Positions 13,058 to 27,000 of a DNA stretch of 64,000 bases are shown here, piece by piece. Positions within the stretch are counted from its first letter, which is position 1. Every line of letters starts with the position of its first letter. Below the pieces are notes generated by a model that worked only from the letters and a program-made list of their open reading frames with translations, searched no databases and was not told where the DNA came from. Both the position numbers and the translations under genes were made by a program. Source of the stretch: Melieria omissa (lineage: Eukaryota; Arthropoda; Insecta; Diptera; Ulidiidae); contig OZ020269.1 in the NCBI GenBank assembly GCA_963971225.1, positions 496,001 through 560,000 on the forward strand. The letters are read 5' to 3'.

Positions 13058-16000
13058 GAAAGCTCAAAACTCCAGCTAGGTTTTAAGGTTATTATTTTAT
13101 CTATAAACCTAGAATCATCATATTTTACAAGCATTTTATCGATTTTGCAGTAGGCAGCCATTTAATGTCACTTTTGCGCATCGATCTGTTCATGATTGCG
13201 GAATAGTAATCAAATTATTGATTTAATTTGATAAAGCTGCAATCTCTAGCTACATTTTAAGGGGTTTTTTATTAACGTAACCCATACCGTTTGGAATCTA
13301 TAAGCACTTTAGTGGTGAGTGTGTATTTTGTAATAGGCAGTTTTTCAATGTTATCTTGCGCATCGATATGCTCATTATTCCTGAAGGATAATGAAAAGTT
13401 AGGGACCAATATAGAAAGCATAAGACTCTGGCTAAATTTTAAGGGGTCAATTATTAATATGCACTTATGCATTTGGTGTTGACAAGCATTTTAGTGGTTG
13501 CACCCAAGTAGCAATTTTTTCAAAGTCACCGTTCCAAATCGATTTGCTTTCGAACCTTGGGGTATAGAAGGTTGATTGATACCATTATAGAAAGCATACG
13601 AGTCTAGCTAAATAATAAGGCATAATATTATTAAAATCCGTTAACGGGTCGAGATTTAACAGCCATAATTTCGATCATGCTGGCGGTGGGATATTTTTTT
13701 TATTTACCAAATTGGTGAAAGGTGGTCACTCTGGCATAATTTTGACGCCATTTTGATTAAAGTGATTGTGCGTACTTAGGTTCCACAAGCATTTGATTGG
13801 TTATATAGATCAGAGGTGCATTCTTTCAATCAGTCGTTGTTGTGACAGCAACGAAGCAACACGTGTGGGGGCTGCGCGGATTTTTGTTTTGTTGCCTCAA
13901 GAAATTGTATGTATGAAAAAAAATTAGATGCTTTTGTTGTTGTAGTTTTTGTTTTGGCGATTGGTTGGCCTTTCGGCAATGACAAATGGGAACATTATAT
14001 TTTTTTCACTTATAATTTTAAGGGTCAAGCGAAATGCACAATGTGCTTTCAACTAATTCAATTAATTAAATAATTTGTTTGCATTTTTTGGGCAACTTTA
14101 CATGTATTGGTTTTTGCTTTTCCATAAGAATATTTTGGGCACCCCTGATATAGATGTATCATGTGGTCGATATCACTTTTCCACAACGAAATTCTCCTGC
14201 ATTATTTGAGATAGCGAGAAGATTGACCCCATTTATGAAAGCTCAAAACTCCAGCTAGGTTTTAAGGTTATTATTTTTTCTATAAACCTAGAATCATCAT
14301 ATTTTACAAGCATTTTATCGATTTTGCAGTAGGCAGCCATTTAATGTCACTCTTGCGCATCGATCTGTTCATGATTGCCTAATAGTAATCAAATTATTGA
14401 TTTAATTTGATAAAGCTGCAATCTCTAGCTACATTTTAAGGGGTTTTTTATTAACGTAACCCATACCGTTTGGAATCTATAAGCACTTTAGTGGTGAGTG
14501 TGTATTTTGTAATAGGCAGTTTTTCAATGTTATCCTTGCGCATCGATATGCTCATTATTCCTGACGGATAATGAAAATGTAGCGACCAATATAGAAAGCA
14601 TAAGACTCTGGCTAAATTTTAAGGGGTCAATTATTAATATGCACTTATGCATTTGGTGTTGACAAGCATTTTAGTGGTTGCACCCAAGTAGCAATTTTTT
14701 CAAAGTCACCGTTCCAAATCGATTTGCTTTCGAACCTTGGGGTATAGAAGGATGATTGATACCATTATAGAAACGAGTCTAGCTAAGGCAAAATATTATT
14801 AAAATCCGTTAACGGGTCGAGATTTAACAGCCATAATTTCGATCATGCTGCCGGTGGGATATTTTTTTTATTTACCAAATTGGTGAAAGGTGGTCACTCT
14901 GGCTTAATTTTGACGCCATTTTGATTAAAGTGATTGTGCGTACTTAGGTTCCACAAGCATTTGAATGATTATATAGATCAGAGGTGCATTCTTTCAATCA
15001 GTCGTTGTTGTGACAGCAACGAAGCAACACGTGTGGGGGCTGCGCTGATTTTTGTTTTGTTGCCTCAAGAAATTGTATGTATGAAAAAAAATTAGATGCT
15101 TTTGTTGTTGTAGTTTTTGTTTTGGCGATTGGTTGGCCTTTCGGCAATGACAAATGGGAACATTATATTTTTTTCACTTATAATTTTAAGGGTCAAGCGA
15201 AATGCACAATGTGCTTTCAACTAATTCAATTAATTAAATAATTTGTTTGAATTTTTTTTGGTCAACTTTACATGTATTGGTTTTTGCTTTTCCATAAGAA
15301 GATTTTGGGCACCCCTGATATAGATGTATCATGTGGTCGATATCACTTTTCCACAACGAAATTCTCCTGCATTATCTGAGATAGCGAGAAGATTGACCCC
15401 ATTTATGAAAGCTCAAAACTCCAGCTAGGTTTTAAGGTTATTATTTTTTCTATAAACCTAGAATCATCATATTTTACAAGCATTTTATCGATTTTGCAGT
15501 AGGCAGCCATTTAATGTCACTCTTGCGCATCGATCTGTTCATGATTGCCTAATAGTAATCAAATTATTGATTTAATTTGATAAAGCTGCAATCTCTAGCT
15601 ACATTTTAAGGGGTTTTTTATTAACGTAACCCATACCGTTTGGAATCTATAAGCACTTTAGTGGTGAGTGTGTATTTTGTAATAGGCAGTTTTTCAATGT
15701 TATCCTTGCGCATCGATATGCTCATTATTCCTGAAGGATAATGAAAAGTTAGGGACCAATATAGAAAGCATAAGACTCTGGCTAAATTTTAAGGGGTCAA
15801 TTATTAATATGCACTTATGCATTTGGTGTTGACAAGCATTTTAGTGGTTGCACCCAAGTAGCAATTTTTTCAAAGTCACCGTTCCAAATCGATTTGCTTT
15901 CGAACCTTGGGGTATAGAAGGATGATTGATACCATTATAGAAAGCATACGAGTCTAGCTAAATAATAAGGCATAATATTATTAAAATCCGTTAACGGGTC

Positions 16001-18779
16001 GAGATTTAACAGCCATAATTTCGATCATGCTGCCGGTGGGATATTTTTTTTATTTACCAAATTGGTGAAAGGTGGTCACTCTGGCATAATTTTGACGCCA
16101 TTTTGATTAAAGTGATTGTGCGTACTTAGGTTCCACAAGCATTTGATTGGTTATATAGATCAGAGGTGCATTCTTTCAATCAGTCGTTGTTGTGACAGCA
16201 ACGAAGCAACACGTGTGGGGGCTGCGCGGATTTTTGTTTTCTTGCCTCAAGAAATTGTATGTATGAAAAAAAATTAGATGCTTTTGTTGTTGTAGTTTTT
16301 GTTTTGGCGATTGGTTGGGCTTTCGGCAATGACAAATGGGAACATTATATTTTTTTCACTTATAATTTTAAGGGTCAAGCGAAATGCACAATGTGCTTTC
16401 AACTAATTCAATTAATTAAATAATTTGTTTGCATTTTTTGGGCAACTTTACATGTATTGGTTTTTGCTTTTCCATAAGAATATTTTGGGCACCCCTGATA
16501 TAGATGTATCATGTGGTCGATATCACTTTTCCACAACGAAATTCTCCTGCATTATTTGAGATAGCGAGAAGATTGACCCCATTTATGAAAGCTCAAAACT
16601 CCAGCTAGGTTTTAAGGTTTATTTTTTCTATAAACCTAGAATCATCATATTTTACAAGCATTTTATCGATTTTGCAGTAGGCAGCCATTTAATGTCACTC
16701 TTGCGCATCGATCTGTTCATGATTGCCTAATAGTAATCAAATTATTGATTTAATTTGATAAAGCTGCAATCTCTAGCTACATTTTAAGGGGTTTTTTTAT
16801 TAACGTAACCCACACCGTTTGGAATCTATAAGCACTTTAGTGGTGAGTGTGTATTTTGTAATAGGCAGTTTTTCAATGTTATCCTTGCGCATCGATATGC
16901 TCATTATTCCTGAAGGATAATGAAAAGTTAGGGACCAATATAGAAAGCATAAGACTCTGGCTAAATTTTAAGGGGTCAATTATTAATATGCACTTATGCA
17001 TTTGGTGTTGACAAGCATTTTAGTGGTTGCACCCAAGTAGCAATTTTTTCAAAGTCACCGTTCCAAATCGATTTGCTTTCGAACCTTGGGGTATAGAAGG
17101 ATGATTGATACCATTATAGAAAGCATACGAGTCTAGCTAAATAATAAAGCATAATATTATTAAAATCCGTTAACGGGTCGAGATTTAACAGCCATAATTT
17201 CGATCATGCTGCCGGTGGGATATTTTTTTTATTTACCAAATTGGTGAAAGGTGGTCACTCTGGCATAATTTTGACGCCATTTTGATTAAAGTGATTGTGC
17301 GTACTTAGGTTCCACAAGCATTTGATTGGTTATATAGATCAGAGGTGCATTCTTTCAATCAGTCGTTGTTGTGACAGCAACGAAGCAACATGTGTGGGGG
17401 CTGCGCGGATTTTTGTTTTCTTGCCTCCAGAAATTGTATGTATGAAAAAAAATTAGATGCTTTTGTTGTTGTAGTTTTTGTGTGTATGCTTTTTTGTGTT
17501 GGCGATTGGTTGGCCTTTCGGCAATGACAAATGGGAACATTATATTTTTTTCACTTATAATTTTAAGGGTCAAGCGAAATGCACAATGTGCTTTCAACTA
17601 ATTCAATTAATTAAATAATTTGTTTGCATTTTTTTGTTCAACTTTACATGTATTGGTTTTTGCTTTTCCATAAGAAGATTTTGGGCACTCCTGATATAGA
17701 TGTATCATGTGGTCGATATCACTTTTCCACAACGAAATTCTCCTGCATTATCTGAGATAGCGAGAAGATTGACCCCATTTATGAAAGCTCAAAACTCCAG
17801 CTAGGTTTTAAGGTTATTCGTTTTTCTATAAACCTAGAATCATCATATTTTACAAGCATTTTATCGATTTTGCAGTAGGCAGCCATTTAATGTCACTCTT
17901 GCGCATCGATCTGTTCATGATTGCCGAATAGTAATCAAATTATTGATTTAATTTGATAAAGCTGCAATCTCTAGCTACATTTTAAGGGGTTTTTTATTAA
18001 CGTAACCCATACCGTTTGGAATCTATAAGCACTTTAGTGGTGAGTGTGTATTTTGTAATAGGCAGTTTTTCAATGTTATCCTTGCGCATCGATATGCTCA
18101 TTATTCCTGAGGGATAATGAAAAGTTAGGGACTAATATAGAAAGCATAAGACTCTGGCTAAATTTTAAGGGGACAATTATTAATATGCACTTATGCATTT
18201 GGTGTTGACGAGCATTTTAGTGGTTGCACCCAAGTAGCAATTTTTTCAAAGTCACCGTTCCAAATCGATTTGCTTTCGAACCTTGGGGTATAGAAGGATG
18301 ATTGATACCATTATAGAAAGCATACGAGTCTAGCTAAATAATAAGGCATAATATTATTAAAATCCGTTAACGGGTCGAGATTTAACAGCCATAATTTCGA
18401 TCATGCTGCCGGTGGGATATTTTTTTTATTTACCAAATTGGTGAAAGGTGGTCACTCTGGCTTAATTTTGACGCCATTTTGATTAAAGTGATTGTGCGTA
18501 CTTAGGTTCCACAAGCATTTGATTGGTTATATAGATCAGAGGTGCATTCTTTCAATCAGTCGTTGTTGTGACAGCAACGAAGCAACACGTGTGGGGGCTG
18601 CGCGGATTTTTGTTTTGTTTCCTCAAGAAATTGTATGTATGAAAAAAAATTAGATGCTTTTGTTGTTGTAGTTTTTGTTTTGGCGATTGGTTGGCCTTTC
18701 GGCAATGACAAATGGGAACATTATATTTTTTTCACTTATAATTTTAAGGGTCAAGCGAAATGCACAATGTGCTTTCAAC

Positions 18780-18830
18780 TAATTCAATTAATTATTTAAT
18801 TATTTATTATTATTTAATTTGTTTGCATTT
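18780..18830 (-). repeat. TTAATTATTTATTATTA insertion variant of the satellite unit
   Basis: An extra AT-rich stretch of about 18 bp (TTATTTAATTATTTATTATT) replaces the usual AATTAAATAATTTG at this point. It recurs near 26513 and 31343 only. Its units measure 1199 bp, and it serves as a marker for the higher-order blocks. Confidence 0.8.
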
Positions 18831-21294
18831 TTTTGGGCAACTTTAAATGTATTGGTTTTTGCTTTTCCATAAGAAGACTTTGGGCACCCCTGATATAGAT
18901 GTATCATGTGGTCGATATCACTTTTCCACAACGAAATTCTCCTGCATTATTTGAGATAGCGAGAAGATTGACCCCATTTATGAAAGCTCAAAACTCCAGC
19001 TAGGTTTTAAGGTTATTATTTTTTCTATAAACCTAGAATCATCATATTTTACAAGCATTTTATCGATTTTGCAGTAGGCAGCCATTTAATGTCACTTTTG
19101 CGCATCGATCTGTTCATGATTGCCTAATAGTAATCAAATTATTGATTTAATTTGATAAAGCTGCAATCTCTAGCTACATTTTAAGGGGTTTTTTATTAAC
19201 GTAACCCATACCGTTTGGAATCTATAAGCACTTTAGTGGTGAGTGTGTATTTTGTAATAGGCAGTTTTTCAATGTTATCCTTGCGCATCGATATGCTCAT
19301 TATTCCTGAAGGATAATGAAAAGTTAGGGACCAATATAGAAAGCATAAGACTCTGGCTAAATTTTAAGGGGTCAATTATTAATATGCACTTATGCATTTG
19401 GTGTTGACAAGCATTTTAGTGGTTGCACCCAAGTAGCAATTTTTTCAAAGTCACCGTTCCAAATCGATTTGCTTTCGAACCTTGGGGTATAGAAGGATGA
19501 TTGATACCATTATAGAAAGCATACGAGTCTAGCTAAATAATAAGGCATAATATTATTAAAATCCGTTAACGGGTCGAGATTTAACAGCCATAATTTCGAT
19601 CATGCTGGCGGTGGGATATTTTTTTATTTACCAAATTATTGAAAGGTGGTCACTCTGGCTTAATTTTGACGCCATTTTGATTAAAGTGATTGTGCGTACT
19701 TAGGTTCCACAAGCATTTGATTGGTTATATAGATCAGAGGTGCATTCTTTCAATCAGTCGTTGTTGTGACAGCAACGAAGCAACACGTGTGGGGGCTGCG
19801 CGGATTTTTGTTTTGTTTCCTCAAGAAATTGTATGTATGAAAAAAAATTAGATGCTTTTGTTGTTGTAGTTTTTGTTTTGGCGATTGGTTGGCCTTTCGG
19901 CAATGACAAATGGGAACATTATATTTTTTTCACTTATAATTTTAAGGGTCAAGCGAAATGCACAATGTGCTTTCAACTAATTCAATTAATTAAATAATTT
20001 GTTTGCATTTTTTTGGGCAAGTTTAAATGTATTGGTTTTTGCTTTTCCATAAGAAGACTTTGGTCACCCCTGATATAGATGTATCATGTGGTCGATATCA
20101 CTTTTCCACAACGAAATTCTCCTGCATTATTTGAGATAGCGAGAAGATTGACCCCATTTATGAAAGCTCAAAACTCCAGCTAGGTTTTAAGGTTATTAGT
20201 TTTTCTATAAACCTAGAATCATCATATTTTACAAGCATTTTATCGATTTTGCAGTAGGCAGCCATTTAATGTCACCCTTGCGCATCGATCTGTTCATGAT
20301 TGCCTAATAGTAATTAAATTATTGATTTAATTTGATAAAGCTGCAATCTCTAGCTACATTTTAAGGGGTCTTTTATTAACGTAACCCATACCGTTTGGAA
20401 TCTATAAGCACTTTAGTGGTGAGTGTGTATTTTTAATAGGCAGTTTTTCAATGTTATCCTTGCGCATCGATATGCTCATTATTCCTGAAGGATAATGAAA
20501 AGTTAGGGACCAATATAGAAAGCATAAGACTCTGGCTAAATTTTAAGGGGTCAATTATTAACATGCACTTATGCATTTGGTGTTGACAAGCATTTTAGTG
20601 GTTGCACCCAAGTAGCAATTTTTTCAAAGTCACCGTTCCAAATCGATTTGCTTTCGAACCTTGGGGTATAGAAGGATGATTGATACCATTATAGAAAGCA
20701 TACGAGTCTAGCTAAATAATAAGGCATAATATTATTAAAATCCGTTAACGGGTCGAGATTTAACAGCCATAATTTCGATCATGCTGCCGGTGGGATATTT
20801 TTTTATTTACCAAATTATTGAAAGGTGGTCACTCTGGCTTAATTTTGACGCCATTTTGATTAAAGTGATTGATTGGTTATATAGATCAGAGGTGCATTGT
20901 TTCAATCAGTCGTTGTTGTGACAGCAACGAAGCAACACGTGTGGGGGCTGCGCGGATTTTTGTTTTGTTGCCTCAAGAGATTGTATGTATGAAAACAAAT
21001 TAGATGCTTTTGTTGTTGTAGTTTTTGTGTGTATGCTTTTTTGTGTTGGCGATTGGTTGGCCTTTCGGCACTGACAAATGGGAACATTATATTTTTTTCA
21101 CTTATAATTTTAAGGGTCAAGCGAAATGCACAATGTGCTTTCAACTAATTAATTAAATAATTTGTTTGCATTTTTTTTGGGCAACTTTACATGTATTGGA
21201 TTTTGCTTTTCCATAAGAAGACTTTGGGCACCCCTGATATAGATGTATCATGTGGTCGATATCACTTTTCCACAACGAAATTCTCCTGCATTAT

Positions 21295-21320
21295 CTGAGA
21301 TAGCGACATAACAGCCATAA
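21295..21320 (-). other. Internal deletion junction (truncated unit)
   Basis: CTGAGATAGCGA jumps directly to CATAACAGCCATAATTTCG, skipping the middle of the unit including the landmark. This is why the landmark interval 20391-22120 is 1729 bp, one unit plus about 549 bp. Confidence 0.83.
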
Positions 21321-22413
21321 TTTCGATCATGCTGCCGGTGGGATATTTTTTTTATTTACCAAATTATTGAAAGGTGGTCACTCTGGCTTAATTTTGACGC
21401 CATTTTGATTAAAGTGATTGTGCGTACTTAGGTTCCACAAGCATTTGATTGGTTATATAGATCAGAGGTGCATTCTTTCAATCAGTCGTTGTTGTGACAG
21501 CAACGAAGCAACACGTGTGGGGGCTGCGCTGATTTTTTTTTTTGTTTCCTCAAGAAATTCTATGTATGAAAAAAAATTAGATGCTTTTGTTGTTGTAGTT
21601 TTTGTTTTGGCGATTGGTTGGCCTTTCGGCAATGACAAATGGGAACATTATATTTTTTTCACTTATAATTTTAAGGGTCAAGCGAAATGCACAATGTGCT
21701 TTCAACTAATTCAATTAACTAAATAATTTGTTTGCATTTTTTTGGTCAACTTTACATGTATTGGTTTTTGCTTTTCCATAAGAAGATTTTGGGCACCCCT
21801 GATATAGATGTATCATGTGGTCGATATCACTTTTCCACAACGAAGTTCTCCTGCATTATCTGAGATAGCGAGAAGATTGACCCCATTTATGAGAGCTCAA
21901 AACTCCAGCTAGGTTTTAAGGTTATTAGTTTTTCTATAAACCTAGAATCATCATATTTTACAAGCATTTTATCGATTTTGCAGTAGGCAGCCATTTAATG
22001 TCACTCTTGCGCATCGATCTGTTCATGATTGCCGAATAGTAATCAAATTATTGATTTAATTTGATAAAGCTGCATTCTCTAGCTACATTTTAAGGGGTTT
22101 TTTATTAACGTAACCTGTACCGTTTGGAATCTATAAGCACTTTAGTGGTGAGTGTGTATTTTGTAATAGGCAGTTTTACAATGTTATCCTTGCGCATCGA
22201 TATGCTCATTATTCCTGAAGGATAATGAAAAGGTAGGGACCAATATAGAAAGCATAAGACTCTGGCTAAATTTTAAGGGGTCAATTATTAATATGCACTT
22301 ATGCATTTGGTGTTGACAAGCATTTTAGTGGTTGCACCCAAGTAGCAATTTTTTCAAAGTCACCGTTCCAAATCGATTTGCTTTCGAACCTTGGGGTATA
22401 GAAGGATGATTGA

Positions 22414-22591
22414 TACCATTATAGAAAGCATACGAGTCTAGCTAAATAATAAGGCATAATATTATTAAAATCCGTTAACGGGTCGAGATTTAACAGCCAT
22501 AATACCATTATAGAAAGCATACGAGTGTAGCTAAATAATAAGGCATAATAATATTAAAATCCGTTAACGGGTCGAGATTTAACAGCCATAA
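22414..22591 (-). repeat. 89-bp internal tandem duplication
   Basis: The segment beginning TACCATTATAGAAAGC is present twice in a row, 89 bp apart (22414 and 22503). The second copy has GAGTGTAGC where the first has GAGTCTAGC, and AATAATATT where the first has AATATTATT. It lengthens its unit to about 1270 bp. Confidence 0.88.
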
Positions 22592-24049
22592 TTTCGATCA
22601 TGCTGCCGGTGGGATATTTTTTTTATTTACCAAATTGGTGAAAGGTGGTCACTCTGGCTTAATTTTGACGCCATGTTGATTAAAGTGATTGTGCGTACTT
22701 AGGTTCCACAAGCATTTGATTGGTTATATAGATCAGAGGTGCATTCTTTCAATCAGTCGTTGTTGTGACAGCAACGAAGCAACAGGTGTGGGGGCTGCGC
22801 TGATTTTTTTTTTGTTTCCTCAAGCAATTCTATGTATGAAAAAAAATTAGATGCTTTTGTTGTTGTAGTTTTTGTTTTGGCGATTGGTTGGCCTTTCGGC
22901 AATGACAAATGGGAACATTATATTTTTTTCACTTATAATTTTAAGGGTCAAGCGAAATGCACAATGTGCTTTCAACTAATTCAATTAACTAAATAATTTG
23001 TTTGCATTTTTTTGGTCAACTTTACATGTATTGGTTTTTGCTTTTCCATAAGAAGCTTTTTGGCACCCCTGATATAGATGTATCATGTGGTCGATATCAC
23101 TTTTCCACAACGAAGTTCTCCTGCATTATCTGAGATAGCGAGAAGATTGACCCCATTTATGAAAGCTCAAAACTCCAGCTAGGTTTTAAGGTTATTAGTT
23201 TTTCTATAAACCTAGAATCATCATATTTTACAAGCATTTTATCGATTTTGCAGTAGGCAGCCATTTAATGTCACTCTTGCGCATCGATCTGTTCATGATT
23301 GCCGAATAGTAATCAAATTATTGATTTCATTTGATAAAGCTGCGATCTCTAGCTACATTTTAAGGGGTTTTTTATTAACGTAACCTGTACCGTTTGGAAT
23401 CTATAAGCACTTTAGTGGTGAGTGTGTATTTTGTAATAGGCAGTTTTTCAATGTTATCCTTGCGCATCGATATGCTCATTATTCCTGAAGGATAATGAAA
23501 AGTTAGGGACCAATATAGAAAGCATAAGACTCTGGCTAAATTTTAAGGGGTCAATTATTAATATGCACTTATGCATTTGGTGTTGACAAGCATTTTAGTG
23601 GTTGCACCCAAGTAGCAATTTTTTCAAAGTCACCGTTCCAAATCGATTTGCTTTCGAACCTTGGGGTATAGAAGGATGATTGATACCATTATAGAAAGCA
23701 TACGAGTCTAGCTAAATAATAAGGCATAATATTATTAAAATCCGTTAACGGGTCGAGATTTAACAGCCATAATTTCGATCATGCTGGCGGTGGGATATTT
23801 TTTTTATTTACCAAATTGGTGAAAGGTGGTCACTCTGGCTTAATTTGGACGCCATTTTGATTAAAGTGATTGTGCGTACTTAGGTTCCACAAGCATTTGA
23901 TTGATTATATAGATCAGAGGTGCATTCTTTCAATCAGTCGTTGTTGTGACAGCAACAAAGCAACACGTGTGGGGCTGCGCGGATTTTTGTTTTGTTGCCT
24001 CAAGAAATTGTATGTATGAAAAAAAATTAGATGCTTTTGTTGTTGTAGT

Positions 24050-24095
24050 TTTTGTGGTGGCGTTATACATTATATACATTATATTTTTTTCACTT
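24050..24095 (-). repeat. Unit subtype with GGCGTTATACATTATATACA
   Basis: Here the normal GGCGATTGGTTGGCCTTTCGG segment is replaced by GGCGTTATACATTATATACA, shortening the unit to about 1162 bp. The same replacement is found only once more, near 37319. It marks two homologous blocks about 13.3 kb apart. Confidence 0.8.
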
Positions 24096-27000
24096 ATAAT
24101 TTTAAGGGTCAAGCGAAATGCACAATGTGCTTTCAACTAATTCAATTAATTAAATAATTTGTTTGCATTTTTTTTGGTCAACTTTACATGTATTGGTTTT
24201 TGCTTTTCCATAACAATATTTTTGGCACCCCTGATATAGATGTATCATGTGGTCGATATCACTTTTCCACAACGAAATTCTCCTGCATTATTTGAGATAG
24301 CGAGAAGATTGACCCCATTTATGAAAGCTCAAAACTCCAGCTAGGTTTTAAGGTTATTATTTTTTCTATAAACCTAGAATCATCATATTTTACAAGCATT
24401 TTATCGATTTTGCAGTAGGCAGCCATTTAATGTCACTCTTGCGCATCGATCTGTTCATGATTGCCTAATAGTAATCAAATTATTGATTTAATTTGATAAA
24501 GCTGCAATCTCTAGCTACATTTTAAGGGGTTTTTTATTAACGTAACCCATACCGTTTGGAATCTATAAGCACTTTAGTGGTGAGTGTGTATTTTGTAATA
24601 GGCAGTTTTTCAATGTTATCCTTGCGCATCGATATGCTCATTATTCCTGAAGGATAATGAAAAGTTAGGGACCAATATAGAAAGCATAAGACTCTGGCTA
24701 AATTTTAAGGGGTCAATTATTAATATGCACTTATGCATTTGGTGTTGACAAACATTTTAGTGGTTGCACCCAAGTAGCAATTTTTTCAAAGTCACCGTTC
24801 CAAATCGATTTGCTTTCGAACCTTGGGGTATAGAAGGATGATTGATACCATTATAGAAAGCATACGAGTCTAGCTAAATAATAAGGCATAATATTATTAA
24901 AATCCGTTAACGGGTCGAGATTTAACAGCCATAATTTCGATCATGCTGCCGGGGGGATATTTTTTTTATTTACCAAATTGGTGAAAGGTGGTCACTCTGG
25001 CTTAATTTTGACGCCATTTTGATTAAAGTGATTGTGCGTACTTAGGTTCCACAAGCATTTGATTGATTATATAGATCAGAGGTGCATTCTTTCAATCAGT
25101 CGTTGTTGTGACAGCAACGAAGCAACACGTGTGGGGCTGCGCGGATTTTTGTTTTGTTGCCTCAAGAAATTGTATGTATGAAAAAAAATTAGATGCTTTT
25201 GTTGTTGTAGTTTTTGTTTTGGCGATTGGTTGGCCTTTCGGCAATGACAAATGGGAACATAATATTTTTTTCACTTATAATTTTAAGGGTCAGGCGAAAT
25301 GCACAATGTGCTTTCAACTAATTCAATTAATTAAATAATTTGTTTGCATTTTTTTTGGTCAACTTTACATGTATTGGTTTTTGCTTTTCCATAACAATAT
25401 TTTGGGCAACCCTGATATAGATGTATCATGTGGTCGATATCACTTTTCCACAACGAAATTCTCCTGCATTATTTGAGATAGCGAGAAGATTGACCCCATT
25501 TATGAAAACTCAAAACTCCAGCTAGGTTTTAAGGTTATTATTTTTTCTATAAACCTAGAATCATCATATTTTACAAGCATTTTATCGATTTTGCAGTAGG
25601 CAGCCATTTAATGTCACTCTTGCGCATCGATCTGTTCATGATTGCCGAATAGTAATCAAATTATTGATTTAATTTGATAAAGCTGCAATCTCTAGCTACA
25701 TTTTAAGGGGTTTTTTATTAACGTAACCCATACCGTTTGGAATCTATAAGCACTTTAGTGGTGAGTGTGTATTTTGTAATAGGCAGTTTTTCAATGTTAT
25801 CTTGCGCATCGATATGCTCATTATTCCTGAAGGATAATGAAAAGGTAGGGACCAATATAGAAAGCATAAGACTCTGGCTAAATTTTAAGGGGTCAATTAT
25901 TAATATGCACTTATGCATTTGGTGTTGACAAGCATTTTAGTGGTTGCACCCAAGTAGCAATTTTTTCAAAGTCACCGTTCCAAATCGATTTGCTTTCGAA
26001 CCTTGGGGTATAGAAGGATGATTGATACCATTATAGAAAGCATACGAGTGTAGCTAAATAATGAGGCATAATAATATTAAAATCCGTTAACGGGTCGAGA
26101 TTTAACAGCCATAATTTCGATCATGCTGCCGGTGGGATATTTTTTTTATTTACCAAATTATTGAAAGGTGGTCACTCTGGCTTAATTTTGACGCCATTTT
26201 GATTAAAGTGATTGTGCGTACTTAGGTTCCACAAGCATTTGATTGGTTATATAGATCAGAGGTGCATTCTTTCAATCAGTCGTTGTTGTGACAGCAACGA
26301 AGCAACACGTGTGGGGGCTGCGCTGATTTTTTTTTTTGTTTCCTCAAGAAATTCTATGTATGAAAAAAAATTAGATGCTTTTGTTGTTGTAGTTTTTGTT
26401 TTGGCGATTGGTTGGCCTTTCGGCAATGACAAATGGGAACATTATATTTTTTTCACTTATAATTTTAAGGGTCAAGCGAAATGCACAATGTGCTTTCAAC
26501 TAATTCAATTAATTATTTAATTATTTATTATTATTTAATTTGTTTGCATTTTTTTGGGCAACTTTAAATGTATTGGTTTTTGCTTTTCCATAAGAAGACT
26601 TTGGGCACCCCTGATATAGATGTATCATGTGGTCGATATCACTTTTCCACAACGAAATTCTCCTGCATTATTTGAGATAGCGAGAAGATTGACCCCATTT
26701 ATGAAAGCTCAAAACTCCAGCTAGGTTTTAAGGTTATTATTTTTTCTATAAACCTAGAATCATCATATTTTACAAGCATTTTATCGATTTTGCAGTAGGC
26801 AGCCATTTAATGTCACTCTTGCGCATCGATCTGTTCATGATTGCCTAATAGTAATCAAATTATTGATTTAATTTGATAAAGCTGCAATCTCTAGCTACAT
26901 TTTAAGGGGTTTTTTATTAACGTAACCCATACCGTTTGGAATCTATAAGCACTTTAGTGGTGAGTGTGTATTTTGTAATAGGCAGTTTTTCAATGTTATC